DNA from: Parabacteroides sp.
GTDB lineage: Bacteria; Bacteroidota; Bacteroidia; Bacteroidales; Tannerellaceae
DNA length: 17,315 bases
Assembly: GCA_020026285.1 (NCBI GenBank)
Contig: JAHHQS010000082.1
Span: forward strand, 1-17,315
Reading direction: 5' to 3'
The notes beneath the pieces are model-generated. The model was not told where the DNA came from and ran no database searches. It saw only the letters and a list, made by a program, of their open reading frames with translations. Shown here piece by piece: positions 5,963 to 13,795 of the stretch. Positions within the stretch are counted from its first letter, which is position 1. Each line of letters begins with the position of its first letter. The position numbers and the translations under genes were made by a program.

Positions 5963-7168
5963 ATGAAGACACTAATCATTTTAGGTGATGGGATGGCTGA
6001 TGAACCAATCAAAGAGTTGGATGACAAGACTCCGTTACAGTATGCAGACACTCCGAACATGGATAAATTAGCGTGTTTAGGCGTGACCGGCAGATTGAAA
6101 ACTGTAGCAGATGGATTTCATCCGGGAAGTGAAGTGGCAAATATGTCTGTATTAGGATATGATTTACCAACAACCTACGAAGGCCGTGGCGTTTTGGAAG
6201 CTGCGAGCATGGGAGTCGATTTACAGGCCGATGAGATTGCAATGAGATGTAATCTGGTTTGTTTAGAGGGAGATTTATTAAAAAATCATTCAGCGGGTCA
6301 TATTTCTACAGAAGAGGCCGATCAACTGATTCGAACGTTGAATGAAAGGTTAGGATCCGAACGTGTGAAGTTTCATACCGGTGTTTCCTATCGTCATCTG
6401 TTGGTATTGAAGGGTGGTGACAAACGGTTGATTTGTACACCTCCTCATGATATACCGTTACATCCGTTCAGACCGAATATGATTAAAGCTGAAGTTGAAG
6501 AGGCTGAAGGAACTGCATCTATGTTAAATGATTTGATCTTTAAATCGTATGAGGTATTGAAAGATCATCCGGTAAATTTGAAACGTATCAGTGAAGGTAA
6601 AGATCCGGCTAATAGTATCTGGCCGTGGTCTCCGGGAAAACGTCCATCTATGCAAACGTTGAAAACATTGTATGGTGTACAGAACAGTTCTGTTATTTCT
6701 GCTGTTGATCTAATCCGAGGTATCGGTGTTTATGCCGGGATGAAAGTGATTCAGGTAGAGGGAGCCACGGGTTTGTATGATACAAATTACGAAGGAAAGG
6801 CTGCTGCTGCTTTGGAAGCTTTGAAAAAGGATGATTTTGTTTACTTGCATATCGAAGCAAGTGATGAAGCCGGACATGAAGGTGATGTTCAGTTGAAGAT
6901 TCGTACAATCGAAAATCTGGATCATCGAGTAGTTGGTCCTATTTGGAAAGAATTGCAGACATGGAACGAACCTGTTGCTATTGGTATTTTACCGGATCAT
7001 CCAACTCCCTGCAAGATCCGGACACATACTAGAAAGCCGATTCCATTTTTAATTTACAAGCCGGGTGTGCAACCGGATGAAGTTCAGGTTTATGATGAAT
7101 TCAGTGTGGAAAAAGGGAAGTATGGTATCTTGGAGAAGGATGAGTTTATCAGAGAATTATTGGCTTAG
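5963..7168 (+). CDS. apgM: ApgM-family phosphoglycerate mutase-like protein, probable homoserine kinase
   Basis: The 401-residue protein belongs to the archaeal-type cofactor-independent phosphoglycerate mutase family of the alkaline-phosphatase superfamily. Metal and catalytic motifs are present: LGDGMADEP (D9), PGSEVANMS with probable nucleophile S56, NHSAGH (H109, H113), HIEASDEAGHEGD (from H296) and PDHPTP (D345, H346). The ATG at 5963 follows the family N-terminus MKTLIILGDG; the longer frame upstream runs through the terminator hairpin. It sits between thrA and thrC where thrB would be expected, and no GHMP-type homoserine kinase is in the window. From memory, homologues in Bacteroides thr operons were proposed from mutant-fitness data to phosphorylate homoserine. 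A glycolytic mutase role remains possible. Confidence 0.9.
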   Translation: MKTLIILGDGMADEPIKELDDKTPLQYADTPNMDKLACLGVTGRLKTVADGFHPGSEVANMSVLGYDLPTTYEGRGVLEAASMGVDLQADEIAMRCNLVCLEGDLLKNHSAGHISTEEADQLIRTLNERLGSERVKFHTGVSYRHLLVLKGGDKRLICTPPHDIPLHPFRPNMIKAEVEEAEGTASMLNDLIFKSYEVLKDHPVNLKRISEGKDPANSIWPWSPGKRPSMQTLKTLYGVQNSSVISAVDLIRGIGVYAGMKVIQVEGATGLYDTNYEGKAAAALEALKKDDFVYLHIEASDEAGHEGDVQLKIRTIENLDHRVVGPIWKELQTWNEPVAIGILPDHPTPCKIRTHTRKPIPFLIYKPGVQPDEVQVYDEFSVEKGKYGILEKDEFIRELLA

Positions 7169-7182
7169 CATAGATTCTATGC
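7168..7182. repeat. Short perfect palindrome between apgM and thrC
   Basis: GCATAGA-T-TCTATGC overlaps the last base of the apgM stop codon. As RNA it would make a five-pair stem with a five-base loop. There is no T-run, so it is not a terminator; a small intercistronic hairpin is the likeliest reading. Confidence 0.4.
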
Positions 7183-7211
7183 GATGAGTATTCATTTAAC
7201 ATGTAAAATTT

Positions 7212-8522
7212 ATGAAATATTATAGTACCAATCAGAAAGCACCATTGGCCTCATTGGAAGAAGCTGTTGTAAAAGGTCTGGCTGGAGATAAGGGTTTATA
7301 TATGCCTGAACGTATCCTTCGTTTGGATGAGGAAGTTATCAATAATCTGAAGAATCTGTCTTTTCAGGAAATTGCTTGTGTAGTAGCTAAAGCTTTCTTT
7401 GGTGAAGATATCGAAGAAGAAACATTGAATCGGATAGTTTGTGATACTTTATCTTTCGAGACTCCTGTAGTTCATGTGAAGGATAATATTTATAGTCTGG
7501 AATTATTCCATGGTCCGACATTGGCTTTTAAAGATGTTGGTGGGCGTTTCATGGCTCGACTTTTAAGTTACTTTATTCGTAAGGAAGGATTGAAGCAGGT
7601 TAATGTCTTGGTGGCAACATCGGGGGATACCGGAAGTGCTGTAGCCAATGGCTTTCTGGGAGTGGAAGGTATCCATGTATATGTTTTATATCCAAAAGGA
7701 AAAGTTAGTCCGATTCAGGAATGCCAGTTTACAACTTTAGGACAGAATATTACAGCATTGGAAATAGATGGAACATTCGATGATTGTCAGGCTTTGGTGA
7801 AATCCGCCTTTATGGATGAAGAACTCAATAATCATATGAAGCTGACATCGGCCAACTCTATCAATGTGGCAAGATTCCTTCCTCAATCATTCTATTATTT
7901 CAATGCTTATGCTCAATTGGCAAAGTTGGGGAAAGAAAAGAATTTGGTGGTCTGTGTTCCAAGTGGTAATTTTGGAAATATTACAGCTGGATTGTTTGCT
8001 CAGCAAATGGGGCTGCCAGTGAAACATTTCATCGCCGCAAATAACCGAAATGATGTTTTCTTCGAATACCTGAATACTGGTGTTTACACGCCACGACCTT
8101 CAGTTCAGACAATCGCTAATGCTATGGATGTTGGGGCTCCAAGTAATTTTGCCAGAGTATTGGATTTATATGGAAAGGCTGAAAATGTACATCAGGAAGT
8201 TTGTAATCATATTTCAGGCGCTCATTATACAGATGAAGAAATTGCGGACACAATCCGTGAAACATACCAGGAAACGAAATATTTGTTGGATCCTCATGGC
8301 GCTTGTGCGTATCAGGCTTTGAAAGAATATCTATCGGATGATGAAGTAGGAGTCTTTCTGGAAACAGCTCATCCAGCTAAATTCAAAGGAACTGTTGATT
8401 CGATATTAGGAAGCGATATTGATATTCCGGAAAAGTTACAGGCATTCATGAAAGGGGAGAAGCAGAGCGTTGAACTTTCAAAATCTTTTGAGGTTTTCAA
8501 ACAGTATCTGATGGCTCACTAG
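7212..8522 (+). CDS. thrC: Threonine synthase
   Basis: The 436-residue PLP enzyme turns O-phosphohomoserine into threonine, the last step of the pathway. The N-terminus MKYYSTNQKAPLASLEEAV is typical of the family. The PLP-binding lysine is K107 in the motif HGPTLAFKDVGGRF, the phosphate-binding loop appears as VATSGDTGSA, and a second PLP region is VPSGNFGNITAG. Length agrees with the E. coli-like threonine synthase class (about 430 residues). It starts 43 bases after apgM on the same strand and is followed by a strong bidirectional terminator, so it closes the thr cluster. Confidence 0.97.
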   Translation: MKYYSTNQKAPLASLEEAVVKGLAGDKGLYMPERILRLDEEVINNLKNLSFQEIACVVAKAFFGEDIEEETLNRIVCDTLSFETPVVHVKDNIYSLELFHGPTLAFKDVGGRFMARLLSYFIRKEGLKQVNVLVATSGDTGSAVANGFLGVEGIHVYVLYPKGKVSPIQECQFTTLGQNITALEIDGTFDDCQALVKSAFMDEELNNHMKLTSANSINVARFLPQSFYYFNAYAQLAKLGKEKNLVVCVPSGNFGNITAGLFAQQMGLPVKHFIAANNRNDVFFEYLNTGVYTPRPSVQTIANAMDVGAPSNFARVLDLYGKAENVHQEVCNHISGAHYTDEEIADTIRETYQETKYLLDPHGACAYQALKEYLSDDEVGVFLETAHPAKFKGTVDSILGSDIDIPEKLQAFMKGEKQSVELSKSFEVFKQYLMAH

Positions 8523-8591
8523 TTGGTTTATAGTTGTATTGATATTGATTTCGTGGATTTACATTAGAAAATATAAAATCAGATATTAAAT

Positions 8592-8638
8592 AAAACAGGG
8601 TGTATCTAACAACATAGATGCACCCTGTTTTATTATTT
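8592..8638. terminator. Bidirectional terminator between thrC and the pseudouridine synthase gene
   Basis: Seventeen positions pair between 8592-8608 and 8615-8631, with one G-U pair and a 6-base loop (ACAACA). The stem ends in A-runs and T-runs on both sides, so it can terminate plus-strand thrC transcription and the convergent minus-strand operon. Confidence 0.85.
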
Positions 8639-8656
8639 ACAGTAAAATCTTATCGA

Positions 8657-9331
8657 TTATAGTCCTTTCGTGATAGCTTTCCATAAATTATCCTCTGGAA
8701 CTGGAGCAATAATATCAATCGGTTCTTTAGAAACCGGATGGATAAAGGCTGCGCTTCGGGCATGTAAACTTATTCCTCCATCTGGATTAGAACGATCGGC
8801 TCCATATTTTAAATCTCCTTTGATAGGACATCCCATCTTTGCCAATTGACAACGAATCTGATGGTGACGACCAGTCTGGAGATCTATTTCTAATAAATGA
8901 TATTTATCAGAATGAGCTATCACTTTATACCGAAGAATCGCCTTTTTCGAATTAGGCTTTTCTGCATCATAGGCATAGCTTTTGTTCTGTTTCTCATTTC
9001 GAACAAGCCAGTTGACTAGTTCGTCTTCTTCTTTCGGAGGTCTGTTTTTAACGATAGCCCAATATGTTTTCTTCACACCTCCTACACGAAACATTTCGTT
9101 CAGACGCGAAAGGGCCTTGCTCGTTTTAGCAAAAATAACCACTCCGCTGACAGGGCGATCTAAACGATGCGTTACACCTACAAATACATTACCGGGCTTA
9201 TTATATTTTTCTTTAAGCCAGGCTTTTAGTAAATCAGAAAGTGGAGTGTCTCCTGTTTTATCGCCTTGAACGATCTCACGACAAGTCTTGTTTACTGCAA
9301 TGATATGATTGTCTTCGTAAATAACTTCCAT
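8657..9331 (-). CDS. RluA-family RNA pseudouridine synthase
   Basis: The 224-residue protein is a stand-alone RluA-type catalytic domain without an N-terminal S4 domain. The catalytic aspartate is D58 in the signature HRLDRPVSGVVIFAKT, and the family motifs LQTGRHHQIR and GDLKYGA follow. It should isomerise a uridine in rRNA or tRNA, but the target site cannot be read from the sequence. It is the last gene of the tetR cluster, starting 15 bases after the fabG stop codon, so it is probably co-transcribed with the acyl-chain genes although no functional link is evident. Confidence 0.92.
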   Translation of the reverse strand: MEVIYEDNHIIAVNKTCREIVQGDKTGDTPLSDLLKAWLKEKYNKPGNVFVGVTHRLDRPVSGVVIFAKTSKALSRLNEMFRVGGVKKTYWAIVKNRPPKEEDELVNWLVRNEKQNKSYAYDAEKPNSKKAILRYKVIAHSDKYHLLEIDLQTGRHHQIRCQLAKMGCPIKGDLKYGADRSNPDGGISLHARSAAFIHPVSKEPIDIIAPVPEDNLWKAITKGL

Positions 9332-9346
9332 GAATGAAGCTTTTTA

Positions 9347-10093
9347 TTACATATTCATACCGCCATCAACCTGGATAACCTGACCAGATACGTAAGAAGA
9401 CAGGTCGGAAGCAAGGAATGTTGCTACATTTGCAATATCTTCAGGAGTACCGCCACGACGTACTGGAATCTTATTACACCATTCTTTACGAACTTCTTCT
9501 GGTAATGCAGCTGTCATATCAGTAATAATGAAACCTGGTGCGATAGCGTTTGCACGAACACCACGAGAACCCAATTCCTGAGCGATAGATTTAGCTAAAC
9601 CAATCATACCAGCTTTAGAAGCTGAATAGTTACATTGACCAGCGTTTCCGTGAACACCAACAACAGAAGACATGTTAATGATACTTCCGGAACGTTGTTT
9701 CATCATAATTGGAGAACAAGCATGAATGAAGTTGAATGCTGATTTCAAGTTGACGTTTAAAACGGCATCCCATTGAGATTCACTCATACGTAACATTAAT
9801 CCGTCTTTAGTGATACCTGCGTTGTTAACCAAAATATCGATACGACCAAAATCTTTTACGATTTCAGCAATAACGTTATGAGTCTCTTCGAAATTAGCTG
9901 CATTTGAAGCATAACCTTTTGCTTTAACACCTAAATTTTCCAATTCATGCTGAGTAGCCAGACCGTTTTCATCGATAACTAAATCAGTGAATGCAATGTT
10001 AGCTCCTTCAGAAGCAAACTTTAAAGCGACAGCTTTACCAATACCTCTAGCAGCGCCTGTAATGACGGCAACTTTTCCTTCTAATAATTTCAT
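9347..10093 (-). CDS. fabG: 3-oxoacyl-ACP reductase (FabG-like SDR)
   Basis: A 248-residue classical short-chain dehydrogenase. It has the cofactor motif TGAARGIG (12-19), NNAG (90-93), N115, the catalytic serine S143 in NMSSVVG, and Y156-x-x-x-K160 in YSASK. The C-terminal VSGQVIQVDGGMNM is typical of FabG. The expected reaction is NADPH-dependent reduction of 3-oxoacyl-ACP. It lies 19 bases downstream of a KAS III-like gene under a TetR regulator, which suggests it acts on the product of that condensing enzyme. Whether it is the general fatty-acid FabG or a dedicated paralogue cannot be decided here. The strong match to canonical FabG favours the former. Confidence 0.93.
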   Translation of the reverse strand: MKLLEGKVAVITGAARGIGKAVALKFASEGANIAFTDLVIDENGLATQHELENLGVKAKGYASNAANFEETHNVIAEIVKDFGRIDILVNNAGITKDGLMLRMSESQWDAVLNVNLKSAFNFIHACSPIMMKQRSGSIINMSSVVGVHGNAGQCNYSASKAGMIGLAKSIAQELGSRGVRANAIAPGFIITDMTAALPEEVRKEWCNKIPVRRGGTPEDIANVATFLASDLSSYVSGQVIQVDGGMNM

Positions 10094-10112
10094 ATTTTTT
10101 TCTTTTTAATGA

Positions 10113-11057
10113 TTAGCATTTAATTAAACATGCTCCGGTAGAATAACCTCCACCAAAAACTGTTAGTGAAACTAAATCTCCTTTTTTAAACTTTTCATTG
10201 TTTTGTGCATATACCAAAGCAGAACTAACTGAACCGGTATTACCCAATTCTTCAATGTTGTGAAGAATCTTTTCTTCCGGTAAATTCAAATGTTTGGAAA
10301 TATTTGACATTATGCGCATATTAGCTTGATGTCCGATCATATAAGTCAAGTCATTAAGGGTATATCCGTTCTTTTCTAATAGATATAAAACATTTTGAGG
10401 CATGTATGTACAAGCCTGCATGAATACATCTCGACCTTCTGGCATCATAATACCACCATCGCGTGGTCGTAGATTAACGGCAATTGGAGCTTTAGGCAAA
10501 TATCCTAGAGCTTTGGTATATACTTCGATTACATCCGCATCATTTTCGGTGATACGTTCTTTTGAAAGGAAGAAAGCAGCAGCAGCATCACCCCATAAGT
10601 GACCTGCTTTAGGATCTGTTTCGTTCCAATATGCAGAATTTTTATCGGCACCTAAAATTAAGGCTTTAGTTGCTTTACCTGAAACAAAAAAACTTTCTAC
10701 AACTTCTAGTGCATTTATGAATGAGGAACAAGCTGATGACAGATACATTGCCTTTGCATTTTGAATGTTAAATTCATGTTGTGCAAGATGTGCAGCTGTA
10801 GCGACAGTGTCATAAGGAGAATAAGAAGCAGATATAATCAAGTCAACTTCTGTTATATTATACGGTAATTTAGGAAGAGCGTTTTTTATAGCTTCCATAC
10901 TCATCGTATTGATATTCTCTTCAGGTTTGGCTAACGAGCGAGTTTTTATTCCTGTTCTTTGCTCAATCCATTCACTGGTCAAGCCGTTCAATTCTAAAAA
11001 ATGTTGGTTATCAACCCTTGCCTCGGGTATATAGTAACCTGTTGCATTAATGTACAT
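10113..11057 (-). CDS. 3-oxoacyl-ACP synthase III-like protein (KAS III family)
   Basis: At 314 residues it is a KAS III/FabH-type condensing enzyme. The Cys-His-Asn triad is intact: C110 in SSACSSFINALE, H243 in GHQANMRI and N273 in NTGSVSSAL. The C-terminal FGGGYSTGACLIKC is also family-like. KAS III enzymes join an acyl-CoA to malonyl-ACP to start an acyl chain. The N-terminal region differs from housekeeping FabH in motif detail and the gene sits with tetR and fabG rather than plsX or rpmF, so it may start a special lipid or serve as a second FabH. It begins 10 bases after the tetR stop codon. Family is certain; substrate is not. Confidence 0.9.
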   Translation of the reverse strand: MYINATGYYIPEARVDNQHFLELNGLTSEWIEQRTGIKTRSLAKPEENINTMSMEAIKNALPKLPYNITEVDLIISASYSPYDTVATAAHLAQHEFNIQNAKAMYLSSACSSFINALEVVESFFVSGKATKALILGADKNSAYWNETDPKAGHLWGDAAAAFFLSKERITENDADVIEVYTKALGYLPKAPIAVNLRPRDGGIMMPEGRDVFMQACTYMPQNVLYLLEKNGYTLNDLTYMIGHQANMRIMSNISKHLNLPEEKILHNIEELGNTGSVSSALVYAQNNEKFKKGDLVSLTVFGGGYSTGACLIKC

Positions 11058-11067
11058 CTTTTTCTTT

Positions 11068-11664
11068 TTATTTCTTTATCTTAATACCATTGAATATCAA
11101 GTTCATGACATTCTCTCTTCTTTTTATCCTCTGATTTATATTGTCTCCCATAATTCCTCTGATATAAGGTACTTCAAGTCCTTTTATAGCATGATGTAAA
11201 ACTACTGCCGTAATATCGGTATCAGGCATAGTAAAAATACCTTCTTTTACACCATTATCCAATATGTTTTTAATGATCTCTATTTCTCGTATATCAAAAC
11301 TTTTTCTTACTCTTTCTACGCGCCATATGTCACGAAAAAAAGTCGCTCTTAATGTTCCGTTACGAAACACTAATGCTTTAACAGCATCTAAACGAGTATA
11401 AATTAAGGTCATTAACTTTTCATCTGCTGGTAAATCTTTTTCGGCAACATCACATAACATTTTATGCAGTCGGTTTAATTCTGATTCAACAACAGCGAGA
11501 TAAATTTCATTTTTACTTTTGAAATAAGTATATAATGTACGACGACCTTTTTTTGAGGCTAATGCAATATCATTCATCGTGGTATTATCAACCCCTACGC
11601 GTGCAAACAATTGTCTGGCCACGTCTATCAACATTTCTCTTGTTTTTGAAACTGTTACCGGCAT
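11068..11664 (-). CDS. TetR/AcrR family transcriptional regulator
   Basis: The 198-residue protein has an N-terminal TetR helix-turn-helix (TREMLIDVARQLFARVGVDNTTMNDIA, then GRRTLYTYFKSKNEIY) and a helical ligand domain. The ATG at 11664 is the preferred start: the longer frame uses a TTG at 11697 that lies inside the -7 promoter box (11695-11702) and so would not be transcribed. It heads a four-gene minus-strand cluster with gaps of 10, 19 and 15 bases, and probably regulates its own operon in response to an acyl compound, by analogy with other TetR-type lipid regulators. The ligand is not known. Confidence 0.92.
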   Translation of the reverse strand: MPVTVSKTREMLIDVARQLFARVGVDNTTMNDIALASKKGRRTLYTYFKSKNEIYLAVVESELNRLHKMLCDVAEKDLPADEKLMTLIYTRLDAVKALVFRNGTLRATFFRDIWRVERVRKSFDIREIEIIKNILDNGVKEGIFTMPDTDITAVVLHHAIKGLEVPYIRGIMGDNINQRIKRRENVMNLIFNGIKIKK

Positions 11665-11694
11665 AACGTATTGCTCAATTTTATTGATTTTGTG

Positions 11695-11702
11695 CAAAAG
11701 TA
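11695..11702 (-). promoter_or_regulatory. Bacteroidota -7 box of the tetR operon
   Basis: On the minus strand TACTTTTG matches TAnnTTTG exactly and lies about 30 bases upstream of the ATG at 11664. The -33 region is T-rich without an exact TTTG. It is divergent from the tRNA promoter 50 bases away, so a TetR operator here could affect both transcripts. Confidence 0.65.
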
Positions 11703-11752
11703 GCTAAAAAGAATTGTAAATAAAAAGTAGAATAAAAAAAACTTGTAAAAAA

Positions 11753-11783
11753 TTTGCTCCCTCAAAAATAAGTATTACCTTTG
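11753..11783 (+). promoter_or_regulatory. Bacteroidota-type promoter of the initiator tRNA gene
   Basis: TTTG (11753-11756), exactly 19 bases of spacer, then TACCTTTG (11776-11783): both elements match the Bacteroidota sigma consensus perfectly. Transcription should begin near 11790, leaving a leader of under 30 bases before the tRNA for RNase P to remove. Confidence 0.85.
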
Positions 11784-11817
11784 CAATCGAAATCAAGAAA
11801 TATTGATTAAAATACAT

Positions 11818-11889
<72 letters not shown>

Positions 11890-11895
11890 CTAGTA

Positions 11896-11928
11896 AGAGA
11901 ATTAACAAAATGTTGATTCTCTTTTTTT
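11896..11928 (+). terminator. Intrinsic terminator of the tRNA-fMet gene
   Basis: AGAGAATTAAC (11896-11906) pairs over 11 positions, with one wobble, with 11912-11922 around an AAAAT loop, and a run of seven T follows. It starts seven bases after the tRNA. Confidence 0.85.
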
Positions 11929-11947
11929 ATATGAATCCATCCTATAA

Positions 11948-11983
11948 TAAAAGAGGCACAATCAAATTCGATCGTGCCTCTTT
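11948..11983 (-). terminator. Terminator of the rlmI-like gene
   Basis: AAAGAGGCAC (11950-11959) pairs with GTGCCTCTTT (11974-11983); three inner pairs continue after one A-C mismatch, leaving a 6-base loop. On the minus strand the stem is followed by TTATTAT, so it probably ends the minus-strand operon whose last stop codon is at 12011. Confidence 0.75.
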
Positions 11984-12010
11984 CATTTAATTATTATATA
12001 TTGAATATCT

Positions 12011-13195
12011 TTATTCTACATATAAGACCAATCCTTTTAGATATTCACCTTCCGGATGATAGATATTGACTGGATGATCTGCCGGTTGAGTCAGCTGATG
12101 AAGAATTCTAACATTCCTTTTCGACTGAGCTGCGGCACTAAATACTGCTAGACGGAAATTTTCCTTACTTACAACTTGCGAACAAGAAAACGTGAAAATA
12201 ATTCCTCCCGGTTTAATCTTTTCGAAAGCAATAGCGTTTAATTTACGATATCCTTGTAAGGCATTTCTTAAAACATTCTTATGTTTTGCAAACGCAGGAG
12301 GGTCCAAAATGATTAAGTCATAATTGTTTCCCATACGTTCCAGATATTTGAATGCATCCTCAGCGAAAGCCTGATGACGATTATCTCCGGGGAAATTTAA
12401 TTCTACATTTTTATTTGTTAGAGAAATAGCTTTTGCTGAACTATCTACAGAATGTACTACTTTGGCGCCACCACGCATTGCATAAAAAGAAAAACCTCCT
12501 GTATAACAAAACATATTTAACACAGAACGATCTTTAGAATAGTGTTCCAGTAGTGAACGGTTTTCTCTTTGGTCTACGAAGAAACCTGTTTTTTGTCCTT
12601 TTTGCCAGTCAACGTAGAATTTAAGTCCATTTTCTAAAGCAATATCTTCTACATCATGACCGTAAATGTATCCGTTTTCACTATCAAGATCGGCCTTGTA
12701 TGGTAATGTTGTTTCTGATTTGTAATAGATATTCTGAAGATTGTCACCAACCACTTCTTTTAGAGCTTCTGCTATTTCAAATCTACATTTGTGCATGCCA
12801 ACTGAATGTGCCTGCATAACAGCTGTATGAGCATACATGTCAATGACTAGTCCTGGCAGATTGTCTCCTTCACCGTGAACCAATCGAAAAGTGTTATTGT
12901 TTTGAGAATTAGCTAATCCTAAATTACAACGTAATTGGTATGCAATACGGATTCTTTCAATCCAAAATGAATGATCAATAGTTCTTTGTTTGAAAGAAAG
13001 AACTCTGACAGCTATACTACCAATCTGATAATGGCCGATAGCCAAGAAACGTTGGTTAGCTCCATATACTTCTACAAGATCACCTTCTTCCGGTTTCCCT
13101 TCAATACTTTGAATGGCTCCAGAAAACACCCATGGATGAAGACGTAATAACGATTCTTCCTTTTTGGGTTTTAGAAATACTTTACAGTAACTCAT
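12011..13195 (-). CDS. rlmI: RlmI-like class I SAM-dependent rRNA (cytosine-C5) methyltransferase
   Basis: The 394-residue protein begins with a PUA RNA-binding domain (about 1-75, with HPWVFSGAI) and ends with a Rossmann methyltransferase domain. Visible motifs are FVDQREN (206-212), the SAM-binding region NMFCYTGGFS (T232), the acidic strand end VDSS, LDPPAFAK (D298) and FTFSCSQ, whose cysteine fits the catalytic position of C5-cytosine methyltransferases. E. coli RlmI methylates C1962 of 23S rRNA; the same site is a reasonable guess but not shown. Its ATG directly abuts the TAA of the exonuclease gene, with no base between, which indicates translational coupling. It is the last gene of a three-gene operon. 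Confidence 0.9.
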   Translation of the reverse strand: MSYCKVFLKPKKEESLLRLHPWVFSGAIQSIEGKPEEGDLVEVYGANQRFLAIGHYQIGSIAVRVLSFKQRTIDHSFWIERIRIAYQLRCNLGLANSQNNNTFRLVHGEGDNLPGLVIDMYAHTAVMQAHSVGMHKCRFEIAEALKEVVGDNLQNIYYKSETTLPYKADLDSENGYIYGHDVEDIALENGLKFYVDWQKGQKTGFFVDQRENRSLLEHYSKDRSVLNMFCYTGGFSFYAMRGGAKVVHSVDSSAKAISLTNKNVELNFPGDNRHQAFAEDAFKYLERMGNNYDLIILDPPAFAKHKNVLRNALQGYRKLNAIAFEKIKPGGIIFTFSCSQVVSKENFRLAVFSAAAQSKRNVRILHQLTQPADHPVNIYHPEGEYLKGLVLYVE

Positions 13196-13780
13196 TTATG
13201 ATAGATTATTCAGTTGTTTATAAATTCTTAGACAAGCCCAGGCATCTAATGCTGCGTATTTTTGTTGAGGAACACTCAAAATATCTGCTTCCCAATTGGA
13301 AAGTCTTTGTCCTTTTGATATTTTCTTTTTGAAAAGAATTGCGTATATCTTTTGCAGACTTGCTTCTTCTATACCAAATTGTCCCACCATTTTTTGTAAA
13401 TCCAGGAAGTTTTGAGGCTCTACATCTACTCTTTTATGAATTGCACCAAAATCGTCGTGAAGAGATAATCCTATTTTCTTGATCTCTTCGTCAGCCAATA
13501 AGTGTTGAAGAGATTTAGGAAATCCCATAAAATTAAGGCGGAATAAGAAACAAGTATCTTCTGTTGATAATTGGATCAAAGCCACTTTATGTCGTTGCCC
13601 TTTTTTAAAGCTTGGTCTAGTTTCAGTATCAAAACCTATCAGCTTATGTTGTTCAAGATATGCAACGGCTTTATCTGCATCTTTCTCGGTAAGCAAAGTG
13701 ATAATTCTGCCTTGAAATTCTTCAATCGGCATTTGAGAGATTTCCTCTTTGGAAATTTTATGTATGTATTTATCAATCAT
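13196..13780 (-). CDS. Short RNase D-like 3'-5' exonuclease
   Basis: This 194-residue protein is a lone DEDDy exonuclease domain. Motif I is GFDTET (D51, E53), motif II is SLHDDFGAI (D109/D110), and motif III is YAALDA with Y175 and D179. There is no HRDC domain, so it is much shorter than RNase D (about 375 residues). It should remove nucleotides from RNA or DNA 3' ends. The position between a DUF5063 protein and an rRNA methyltransferase hints at RNA processing. It starts 15 bases after the upstream stop codon, and its own stop touches the start of the next gene. Confidence 0.9.
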   Translation of the reverse strand: MIDKYIHKISKEEISQMPIEEFQGRIITLLTEKDADKAVAYLEQHKLIGFDTETRPSFKKGQRHKVALIQLSTEDTCFLFRLNFMGFPKSLQHLLADEEIKKIGLSLHDDFGAIHKRVDVEPQNFLDLQKMVGQFGIEEASLQKIYAILFKKKISKGQRLSNWEADILSVPQQKYAALDAWACLRIYKQLNNLS

Positions 13781-13795
13781 TGATCTTTAATTAAT

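Noticed and set aside
11665..11697. TTG start extending TetR by 11 residues
   Set aside because: The TTG lies within the TACTTTTG promoter box, so it would be upstream of the transcription start.
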